A stretch of 15,634 bases of DNA, from the NCBI GenBank assembly GCA_003170875.1, contig PMYJ01000066.1, positions 1-15,634 on the forward strand. The letters run 5' to 3'. Under the pieces are notes generated by a model. The model was not told where the DNA came from. It did not search any database and saw only the letters and a list, made by a program, of their open reading frames with translations. The stretch comes from Candidatus Dormiibacterota bacterium (lineage in GTDB: Bacteria > Chloroflexota > Dormibacteria > Aeolococcales > Aeolococcaceae). A program made the position numbers and the translations under genes. How positions within the stretch are numbered: position 1 is the first letter of the stretch; each line of letters begins with the position of its first letter. Positions 7,230-13,460 of the stretch are shown here, piece after piece.

Positions 7230-7260
7230 CACGTCAAGGAGTCGCTCGGCCCCACGTCAA
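7230..7260 (+). repeat. Direct octamer repeat CACGTCAA, 23-bp spacing
   Basis: CACGTCAA occurs at 7230-7237 and 7253-7260 in the same orientation, and a related ACGTC is at 7223-7227. The spacing of 23 bp is near two helical turns, so both would lie on a similar DNA face. It may be a tandem binding site for a regulator of the divergent genes. Chance recurrence in GC-rich DNA is not excluded. Confidence 0.35.
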
Positions 7261-7299
7261 CGACCCTCGGACCCGCGCGCGTCATGCCAGCCATCCCGC

Positions 7300-7326
7300 C
7301 CGGAAGGCGATGGTACGGCCTTCCGG
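7300..7326. promoter_or_regulatory. Perfect 9-bp inverted repeat with 9-nt loop in the divergent region
   Basis: CCGGAAGGC (7300-7308) pairs perfectly with GCCTTCCGG (7318-7326) around gatggtacg. It lies about 207 bases upstream of the first hypC-like gene and 166 bases upstream of the membrane protein start. It could be an operator, a leader-RNA hairpin, or a barrier between divergent transcripts. tcttgc follows, which is too weak a T-run to call a terminator. Confidence 0.45.
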
Positions 7327-7533
7327 TCTTGCAGATCACTCCGCGGGGGCGGACCGCGGCCTCCGTCGTCCATCAGTGGCCCGGCAGGCGATCGCCGACA
7401 CGGCGGATTCGCGGGCGCGGGACCATCGACGGAGCCACGACGAACCTCGTGCCTGCAGGTGCCGCTGGTCCTCGCCTTCGCGGGTCCTGCGGCCCTGCCG
7501 CTTACGGGGTACAGACCTTAGCATTGGAAAGAC

Positions 7534-7785
7534 ATGGACGGAGAGAACCAGACGGGCGGCGCTGGGACGGCTCACTCGGCAGCGTCCTGCCAGGACGGCG
7601 TCTGCATCACCTGCTCCGACCAGGCGGTGCCGAGCCGGGTGATCGAGCTGGGCGAGCTCGGCACAGCCCTGGTGGACACCGGGGCTTCCCGGGAGCGGAT
7701 CAGCGTCGCCCTCGTCGACGCCGCTCCGGGTGACACCGTGCTGGTGCACGCCGGGGAGGCGATCGCAGTGGTCGCGCGGATCTAG
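7534..7785 (+). CDS. Atypical HypC/HupF-family hydrogenase maturation chaperone with N-terminal extension
   Basis: This 83-residue protein carries the HypC-like beta-barrel pattern: CITCSDQAVPSRVIEL, then GTALVDTG, then VSVALVDAAPGDTVLVHAGEAIAVV. Canonical HypC begins Met-Cys, and the exposed N-terminal cysteine, together with HypD, holds the Fe(CN)2CO unit during [NiFe]-hydrogenase assembly. Here the equivalent cysteine is internal (C24, in a C19-x4-C24-x2-C27 cluster) after a polar 23-residue extension, and no alternative start lies next to it. The chemistry of cofactor holding may therefore differ, or this protein may serve a different hydrogenase or step. The start is ATG 7534, preceded by GGAAAG at a short spacing. 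The canonical hypC begins two bases after its stop, so both are made together. I recall similar CITCSD-type HypC relatives in actinobacterial hydrogenase clusters, which supports the call. Confidence 0.8.
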   Translation: MDGENQTGGAGTAHSAASCQDGVCITCSDQAVPSRVIELGELGTALVDTGASRERISVALVDAAPGDTVLVHAGEAIAVVARI

Positions 7786-7787
7786 CC

Positions 7788-8060
7788 GTGTGCCTGGGCA
7801 TTCCGGGTGAGGTGCTCACCCTCGACGTGGAGCGGCCCGGGATGGCCACTGTCAACGTCGGCGGGGCACGGCGGCAGGTCAACGTGATGCTGATCGAGGA
7901 GGACGGCGTCCAGCCCGGCGACTGGGTGCTCATCCACGTGGGCTTCGCGCTTGCCAAGATCGACGAGGAGGAGGCGCGGCTCACCCTCTCCTACCTGGAG
8001 GAGATGGGCCAGGCGTACCGCGACGAGTTGCAGGCGCTCTCCGAGTCGCGGATCGACTGA
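7788..8060 (+). CDS. hypC: Hydrogenase maturation chaperone HypC
   Basis: This 90-residue protein begins MCLGIPGEV, the family hallmark. Once the initiator methionine is removed, the N-terminal Cys2 can bind iron and contact HypD. The core shows ATVNVGGARRQVNVMLIE and VQPGDWVLIHVGFALAKIDEEEA, also typical of HypC, with a charged C-terminal helix (about 62-85). HypC forms the HypCD complex that assembles Fe(CN)2CO and then delivers it to the hydrogenase large subunit in the cytoplasm. The start is GTG 7788; no good Shine-Dalgarno is visible, and initiation is probably coupled to the gene ending two bases upstream. Its TGA overlaps the hypD ATG by one base (TGATG). It lies next to an N-extended paralogue, so two HypC-type chaperones are encoded in tandem. 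Confidence 0.95.
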   Translation: MCLGIPGEVLTLDVERPGMATVNVGGARRQVNVMLIEEDGVQPGDWVLIHVGFALAKIDEEEARLTLSYLEEMGQAYRDELQALSESRID

Positions 8061-9202
8061 TGGGCCCGGAAGGGATGCGCTTCGTCGACGAGTACCGCGA
8101 CCGCGAGAAGGCGCAGGCGCTGGCGGCGAACATCGCGACGCTCGTCGAGCCGGGGCGCCGCTACGGCCTGATGGAGATCTGCGGGGGGCACACCCACACC
8201 ATCTACAAGCACGGCATCGAGGACTACCTACCGGAGGAGGTGCAGCTCGTCCACGGGCCGGGGTGCCCGGTGTGCGTGATCCCCATGGGCCGGGTCGACG
8301 ACGCGATCTGGATCGCGGAGCAGGACGGCGTCACCATGACGTCGTTCGGTGACCTGCTCCGCGTTCCCGGTGCCCGCGGCTCCTTCCTCGACGCCAAGGC
8401 TCGCGGCGCCGACATCCAGATGGTCTACTCGCCGCTCGACTCGCTGAGGATCGCCCGCAACAACCCGGATCGGCGGGTGGTGTTCATGGCGATCGGCTTT
8501 GAGACCACCACGCCCTCGACCGCGATGACCGTGCTCCGGGCCGCCGCCGAAGGGCTCGAGAACTTCTCGGTCTTCTGCAACCACGTCGCCATCATCCCGG
8601 CACTGGAGGCCATCCTCGCCTCACCGGATATCCACATCGATGGTTTCATCGGCCCCGGCCACGTCTCCACCGTGATCGGCTGCGAGCCGTACCGCTTCAT
8701 CGCCAAGGAGCACGGGCGTCCTTTCGTGGTCGCCGGTTTCGAGCCTCTGGACATCCTCCAGGCCATCCAGATGCTGCTTCTCCAACTCCGCGACGGCCGC
8801 TCCGAGGTCGAGAACCAGTACACCCGCGTCGTGCCGTGGGAAGGGAACCAGAAGGCGCTGCAGGTGATCGACGAGGTCATGGAACCGCGTCCCACCTTCG
8901 AGTGGCGCGGACTCGGCTGGATCCCGGATTCAGCGATGCGCATCCGCGAGAAGTACGCGCGCTTCGACGCGGAGAGGATCTTCGACGTTCCCGCCACCCG
9001 GGTCGCCGACCCCCCGGCGTGCCAGTGCGGAGAGGTCCTGCGGGGGACCATCAAGCCGTGGGAGTGCAAGGTGTTCGGCACCGCGTGCACCCCGGAGACA
9101 CCGATCGGGACCTGCATGGTCTCCTCGGAGGGAGCCTGCGCCGCGTACTACAACTTCGGGCGCTTCACCAGGCTGAGGGTCCGCCAGGCAGGCTCCGCGT
9201 GA
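8060..9202 (+). CDS. hypD: Hydrogenase maturation protein HypD ([4Fe-4S] scaffold)
   Basis: This 380-residue protein is close to full family length. HypD is the scaffold on which CO and cyanide are attached to iron, using a [4Fe-4S] cluster and redox-active cysteines, together with HypC and HypE. Diagnostic motifs are MRFVDEYRD near the N-terminus, ICGGHTHTIYKHG with C41, GPGCPVCV with C69 and C72, and GFETTTPSTA. A C-terminal cluster region runs CQCGEVLRG...WECKVFG..C, with C321, C323, C336, C343, C352 and C360. All expected cysteines are present, so it looks functional. ATG 8060 overlaps the hypC stop. An in-frame ATG at 8075 gives MRFVDEYR at the very N-terminus, as in E. coli HypD, and may be the true start, although GGAAGGG lies too close to it. 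The 3' end overlaps hypE by 4 bp. Confidence 0.96.
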   Translation: MGPEGMRFVDEYRDREKAQALAANIATLVEPGRRYGLMEICGGHTHTIYKHGIEDYLPEEVQLVHGPGCPVCVIPMGRVDDAIWIAEQDGVTMTSFGDLLRVPGARGSFLDAKARGADIQMVYSPLDSLRIARNNPDRRVVFMAIGFETTTPSTAMTVLRAAAEGLENFSVFCNHVAIIPALEAILASPDIHIDGFIGPGHVSTVIGCEPYRFIAKEHGRPFVVAGFEPLDILQAIQMLLLQLRDGRSEVENQYTRVVPWEGNQKALQVIDEVMEPRPTFEWRGLGWIPDSAMRIREKYARFDAERIFDVPATRVADPPACQCGEVLRGTIKPWECKVFGTACTPETPIGTCMVSSEGACAAYYNFGRFTRLRVRQAGSA

Positions 9203-10275
9203 CGCAGCGGACCGAGCAGGAGGTCCTGGAGCGGATCGAACGGATCCGCCGCCGCCGGCCGAGGATCACCGATGAGCGGATCACGCTCTCCCACGGTGCG
9301 GGAGGCAGAGCCACCCACACCCTGATCGAGGCGCTCTTCCTGGAGGCCTTCCGCAACCCGCTCCTCGAACCGCTGGAGGACCAGGCCGTCTTCTCCGTCG
9401 GAGCGGAGCGGCTCGCCTTCACCACCGACACCTACGTGGTCTCCCCGCTCTTCTTCCCTGGAGGCGACATCGGTGACCTCGCCGTGAACGGCACCGTCAA
9501 CGACCTGGCCGTGTCGGGAGCGAGGCCGCTGTACCTCTCGGCAGGATTCGTCCTGGAGGAGGGATTCCCGATCGCCGACCTTCGCCGCATCGTCGCCTCG
9601 ATGGCCAAGGCCGCCGAGAGCGCCGGCGTGCAGATTGTCACCGGCGACACCAAGGTCGTCCAGCGGGGTAAGGCGGACGGCTGCTTTGTGAACACGGCCG
9701 GCATCGGCGTGCTGGAGCGGCCCATGCGGCTGTCGGCGGCGGCGGCACGCCCCGGCGACGCCGTCATCGTCTCCGGTCCGGTCGGAGACCACGGGATCAC
9801 CATCATGCTGGCGCGCGGGGAGCTGGGCATCGAATCCGACCTGCGCTCCGACACCGCGCCGCTCACCGAGCTGGTGGGTCTGCTGCTGGACGCGGCACCG
9901 AGAACGCGCTTCGTCCGCGACGCGACCCGAGGCGGGGTCGCGACCATCTGCAACGAGCTGGCCCTCGCCTCGGGGGTCGCGGTGGTGCTCGACGAACAGT
10001 CGATCCCGGTGCGGCCGGAGGTGCGCGGAGCATCGGAGATCCTCGGCATCGACCCCCTCTACGTGGCCTGCGAGGGACGCTTTGTCGCCGTGGTCGCCGG
10101 GGACGAGGCCGAGGCCGCAGTGGCGGCCTTGCGCTCCCATCCCCAGGGCGGGGCTGCCGCGGTGATCGGACGCATCGCCGACGATCCACCCGGGCTGGTC
10201 CTGGTGACGACCGGCTTCGGCGGGATGCGCATCATCGACATGCTGGTGGGCGACCCGCTGCCGCGCATCTGCTGA
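9199..10275 (+). CDS. hypE: Hydrogenase maturation protein HypE (thiocarbamoyl dehydratase)
   Basis: This 358-residue protein belongs to the AIR-synthase fold. HypE accepts a carbamoyl group from HypF on its C-terminal cysteine and dehydrates it with ATP to a thiocyanate, the source of the cyanide ligands. The sequence ends in PRIC, so the terminal catalytic cysteine (C358) is intact. Other motifs are ITLSHGAGGRATH (28-40), TTDTYVVSPLFFPGGDIG, LAVNGTVNDLAVSGARP, GDTKVV and DATRGGVATICNELA. A basic N-terminal extension of about 25 residues (ERIERIRRRRPRI) precedes the usual start of the domain and may be partly untranslated or lineage-specific. The start chosen is GTG 9199, in a GTGA overlap with the hypD stop. 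This is the last gene of the tight hypC-hypC-hypD-hypE run, and 47 bp separate it from the CvpA-family gene. Confidence 0.95.
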   Translation: MTQRTEQEVLERIERIRRRRPRITDERITLSHGAGGRATHTLIEALFLEAFRNPLLEPLEDQAVFSVGAERLAFTTDTYVVSPLFFPGGDIGDLAVNGTVNDLAVSGARPLYLSAGFVLEEGFPIADLRRIVASMAKAAESAGVQIVTGDTKVVQRGKADGCFVNTAGIGVLERPMRLSAAAARPGDAVIVSGPVGDHGITIMLARGELGIESDLRSDTAPLTELVGLLLDAAPRTRFVRDATRGGVATICNELALASGVAVVLDEQSIPVRPEVRGASEILGIDPLYVACEGRFVAVVAGDEAEAAVAALRSHPQGGAAAVIGRIADDPPGLVLVTTGFGGMRIIDMLVGDPLPRIC

Positions 10276-10322
10276 GGACGGGACCCACCCAATCCCGCCG
10301 CCGGAGGCTACGATGTCGCGCC

Positions 10323-11000
10323 GTGAGCTACATCGACATCGCGTGCGTGGTCATCCTCGTGCTGGCCCTTCTGCACGGCCTCCTCAGGGGGCTCTTCCGG
10401 CCGCTGATCACCTGGGCCTTCATCATCGCCGGCGTTGCGGTCGGCTTCGGCCATCCGAGCGTGGCTGCCGGCTTCGCCCCGAGCCCCGGCTGGCGGCCGC
10501 TGATGGGTCTGGTCGTGGTCGTGGTCTTTACCGTGGTCGGCTTCCTGGTGGCGCACCTGGTCGCCCCCCACATCTACCGCCTCATCCCCGGATTGGGCCT
10601 CCTCGACCGTCTCGGCGGCGCAGTGCTGAGCGTCGTGCTGGCCTTTGTGATGCTCTTCATCCTGCTGAACGGGCTGGTCACGTTGAATCGTGCGACGGCG
10701 CCCATCGACGGGAGCGCTCCGGTCTCCGTGGCGGAGCTCCAGGAGATCCAGCAGCTCGTCGCCAGCAGCCCCGCCACCTCGATCGCGCTCAGCCAATCGC
10801 AACTCCAGACGTTGGAGGGCCAGGTGGGATCGGGATCGTCCCCGACGCCGGCCGCCAACGTCGGTCAGCTGAGCACGGTCCTCGGCGTGCTCCGCAACGT
10901 CCACATCCAGATGGTGCAGAGCAAGGTGGCACCGGTCATCTTCACGATCGGTGAGAGCCTCCCCTTCCTCGGCAACGGACAGACCTGGCCGGCGAGCTGA
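10323..11000 (+). CDS. CvpA-family integral membrane protein
   Basis: This 225-residue protein has about four hydrophobic helices in the first 125 residues. It starts YIDIACVVILVLALLHGLLRG, the pattern of the CvpA (colicin V production) family with its Gly/Arg-containing first helix. A helix near 58-80, a loop with LLDRLGGAVLS and another helix follow. The C-terminal third is polar, Ser/Gln-rich and presumably extracytoplasmic. CvpA proteins are poorly understood; they affect envelope stress and purine-linked phenotypes in proteobacteria. The start GTG 10323 lies 15 bases after GGAGG (10303-10307), which is long. An ATG at 10313 is better spaced but opens a different frame without hydrophobic periodicity, so it was not chosen. 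The gene sits between hypE and hypF; a role in hydrogenase biogenesis is unproven. The stop lies in a hairpin shared with hypF. Confidence 0.75.
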   Translation: MSYIDIACVVILVLALLHGLLRGLFRPLITWAFIIAGVAVGFGHPSVAAGFAPSPGWRPLMGLVVVVVFTVVGFLVAHLVAPHIYRLIPGLGLLDRLGGAVLSVVLAFVMLFILLNGLVTLNRATAPIDGSAPVSVAELQEIQQLVASSPATSIALSQSQLQTLEGQVGSGSSPTPAANVGQLSTVLGVLRNVHIQMVQSKVAPVIFTIGESLPFLGNGQTWPAS

Positions 11001-11013
11001 CCGGGGCGGTCAG
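10997..11013. terminator. Hairpin containing both convergent stop codons (cvpA-like and hypF)
   Basis: CTGACCG (10997-11003) pairs perfectly with CGGTCAG (11007-11013) across GGG. The left arm contains the TGA of the plus-strand gene (10998-11000), and the right arm contains the TGA of hypF on the minus strand (11010-11012). The structure is symmetrical and works on both strands. It is a plausible compact bidirectional terminator, though no T-tracts follow on either strand. Confidence 0.5.
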
Positions 11014-13310
11014 ACGAGGCCGGCGGCGTCCCGCCCCCCGGCAACCACTGCCTGCCCGAGGCTGATGCCACCGTCATTGGACGGCACCCGGGAGTGGGTG
11101 AGCACCCGGAAACCGCCGCCGAGCAGCCCGGCGCGGACCCGCTCGGTGAGCAGGACGTTCTGGAAGACGCCACCGGAGAGCGCCACCACCTCGAGCCCGG
11201 TCGCCGCGCGCACCCGCCGGCAGGCGGCCACCGCGGCGTCGGCGAGTCCGTTGTGGAAGCGGGCGGCGATCACTGGACGCGCCACTCCCGCCTGGATGTC
11301 TTCGACCACCGCACGTACCAGCCCGGCCGTCGCGATCTGGAACGGCTCCCCCTCCTCGATCGCCGCCGGGTAGGCGGAGATCTCCGCGGGGTCGGCCAGC
11401 TGCTCCAGCTCCACGGCTGCCTGGCCTTCGTAATTGATCCGATCGCGGACCCCGATGAGCGACGCGACGGCGTCGAAGAGGCGGCCCGCGCTGGTCGTGA
11501 TCGGGCTGGCGGTCCCGGTGCGCGCCAGCGCGCTCACCGTGTCCCAGCGATCGGCGTGGTCGCGCATCACCGCCAGGCCAGCGGGCGGATCGCCACCGAA
11601 CGCCGCGGCGAGATGCGCCGCCGCCATGCGCCACGGCTCCCTGATCGCCATTGCGCCACCGGGCATCGCGACCGGAGCGAGATGGCCGGCGCGCCGGAAG
11701 GACGTGAGGTCGGCGACCAGGATCTCCCCGCCCCACATCGAGCCGTCGGTGCCGAAACCGAGACCGTCGAAGGCGACACCGATCGCCGGTCCCGCCTCTC
11801 CGTTGTCGGCGAGGCACGACGCGACGTGGGCGTGATGGTGCTGGACCCCGACCCTGTCCACGCCGTCGAGGTCGACGGCGAACTTGGTCGAGAGGTACTC
11901 CGGATGCAGGTCGTGGGCGACCACCTCGGGGTGGATGTCGAAGAGACGCATGAAGTGCTCGATCCCCTCGATGTACGACTGAAGAGTCTCGTAGTTCTCG
12001 AGATCGCCGATGTGGTGCGAGACGAAGGCCCGGCGGCCCTTGCCGGCGCAGAAGGTGCTCTTCAGCTCCGCACCACACCCGAGCACGGGCCGGGGGAAGG
12101 CACGAGCGACGGTCACCGGCTGGGGGACGAAGCCGCGCGAGCGCCTCAGCGGGGTTTCCCTCCCCCCCATCACCCGGACGACGGAGTCGTCGGTCCGCAT
12201 GTGGATGGGGCGGTCGTGGGTGAGGAACGCGTCGGCGATGCCGCGCAGGCGGGGCAACGCCTCCTCGTCGCGATAGACGATGGGTTCATCCGAGACGTTG
12301 CCACTGGTGAGGACAAAGGGGGCCCCGAGGTCGCGCGCCAGCAGATGATGGAGTGGGCTGTAGGGGAGCATCACTCCGAGCGAACGGTTTCCGGGAGCCG
12401 CCGCGGCGGCCACCGGAGCATCTGCAGCCCGCTGGAGCAACACGATGGGACGCCGGGGGGAAGTCAGTGCGCGCGCCTCCGCGGCGCCGATCGCGCCCAG
12501 AGCTCGGGCGCCGTCCAGGTCTGCGACCATCACCGCGAACGGCTTGTCCTCGCGATGCTTGCGCGAGCGCAGGGCGGTGACCGCGGGCTCCGACCCGGCG
12601 AGGGCGGCCAGGTGATAGCCCCCCACCCCCTTGACGGCGAGCACGCCGCCCCTGGCGAGCAGCCGGACGGCGACGGCGACCGGGTCGCCCGCGACCGGCG
12701 CGCCGCCGCGATCGATCAGGCGCAGCGACGGGCCGCAGGCGGGACAGCAGACCGGTTGGGCGTGGAAACGTCGATCCCCGGGGTCCTGGTACTCGCGCCG
12801 GCAATCCGCGCACATCACGAACCCCGACATGGTGGTGAGCGGCCGGTCGTAGGGAACGTCGCGGATGATCGTGAACCGCGGCCCGCAGTTTGTGCAGTTG
12901 ATGAAGGGATGGCGAAAGCGCCGGTCTCCCGGGTCAAACAGCTCGGCGAGGCAGTCGTCGCAGGTCGCGGTGTCCGGAGAGATCAGGGTCTGACGCTCCC
13001 CGCCCGGGTCGCTCTCGACGATCGCGAAGCCAACGCTCCCGATCGGGCTGATCATCTCGGTCTCGATGCGGTCGATGACCGACAGCGGGGGAGCATCGCC
13101 CTCCAGCGCCGCCAGGAAGCGATCCAACTCCTCCTGATCCCCCTCGACCTCGATGAAGACGCCGGCCGTGTCGTTGCCGACGAGACCCGAGAGACCACGC
13201 GCCGATGCCAGACCGTGGACAAAGGGGCGGAACCCGACGCCCTGCACCACGCCCTCCACCCTGACGCGAAGCCGGATGGCGGGGGCGGGGGAAAATGGCT
13301 GCCGATCCAT
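11010..13310 (-). CDS. hypF: Carbamoyltransferase HypF
   Basis: This 766-residue protein is full length for HypF, which turns carbamoyl phosphate and ATP into carbamoyl-AMP and passes the carbamoyl group to HypE. The acylphosphatase domain (about 12-100) has VQGVGFRPF with R28 and N46. Two zinc-finger units follow with CX2CX18CX2C spacing (C117, C120, C139, C142, then C167, C170, C189, C192). The YrdC-like domain (about 205-395) includes KHREDKPFAVM and TSGNVSDEP. The Kae1-like carbamoyltransferase domain (about 405-760) contains HHHAH at 491-495, AFDGLGFGTDG and ALSGGVFQN. All four modules look intact. The ATG at 13310 is preceded by GTGAGG. The gene is on the opposite strand to hypC-E, so it is separately transcribed, from the 150-bp region it shares with the thiamine enzyme gene. 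Confidence 0.96.
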   Translation of the reverse strand: MDRQPFSPAPAIRLRVRVEGVVQGVGFRPFVHGLASARGLSGLVGNDTAGVFIEVEGDQEELDRFLAALEGDAPPLSVIDRIETEMISPIGSVGFAIVESDPGGERQTLISPDTATCDDCLAELFDPGDRRFRHPFINCTNCGPRFTIIRDVPYDRPLTTMSGFVMCADCRREYQDPGDRRFHAQPVCCPACGPSLRLIDRGGAPVAGDPVAVAVRLLARGGVLAVKGVGGYHLAALAGSEPAVTALRSRKHREDKPFAVMVADLDGARALGAIGAAEARALTSPRRPIVLLQRAADAPVAAAAAPGNRSLGVMLPYSPLHHLLARDLGAPFVLTSGNVSDEPIVYRDEEALPRLRGIADAFLTHDRPIHMRTDDSVVRVMGGRETPLRRSRGFVPQPVTVARAFPRPVLGCGAELKSTFCAGKGRRAFVSHHIGDLENYETLQSYIEGIEHFMRLFDIHPEVVAHDLHPEYLSTKFAVDLDGVDRVGVQHHHAHVASCLADNGEAGPAIGVAFDGLGFGTDGSMWGGEILVADLTSFRRAGHLAPVAMPGGAMAIREPWRMAAAHLAAAFGGDPPAGLAVMRDHADRWDTVSALARTGTASPITTSAGRLFDAVASLIGVRDRINYEGQAAVELEQLADPAEISAYPAAIEEGEPFQIATAGLVRAVVEDIQAGVARPVIAARFHNGLADAAVAACRRVRAATGLEVVALSGGVFQNVLLTERVRAGLLGGGFRVLTHSRVPSNDGGISLGQAVVAGGRDAAGLV

Positions 13311-13460
13311 CGGACCTCACCATATCGGCATCGGCCCGGGGCGGGCTCCGGGGCTCGGCGCCTGGATCGTCTGTCCGCCCGGCACCGAAGGTCCTGTCGA
13401 GACTTGGGGCCGGGGACCCTGGTGACCGCCCAAGGCGGGACGCCAAAGTGAGGAATCGAC

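Larger units (their letters stand above)
7147..7533. other. 387-bp divergent intergenic region between the membrane protein gene and the hyp cluster
   Basis: No convincing gene is seen here. Reading frames crossing it run out of frame into hypC and have no family resemblance. It must hold the promoters of both divergent units, but I could not place -35/-10 boxes convincingly. It contains two strong dyads (7188-7204 and 7300-7326) and a repeated octamer (7230-7237 and 7253-7260), each listed separately. Confidence 0.7.

Noticed and set aside
7197..7733. Frame crossing the divergent gap into the first hypC-like gene
   Set aside because: It is out of frame with the recognisable HypC-type protein, is Arg/Pro-rich, and has no plausible ribosome binding site.
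10313..10954. ATG frame with better Shine-Dalgarno spacing than the CvpA-like start
   Set aside because: The protein is Arg/Pro-rich with no hydrophobic periodicity. The GTG 10323 frame gives a CvpA-like membrane protein.
11094..13451. 785-codon open frame antisense to hypF
   Set aside because: Its translation is low-complexity (rich in G, R, D, H and V), with no family pattern. It mirrors hypF, whose full domain set is convincing. Long antisense frames are expected at this GC content.
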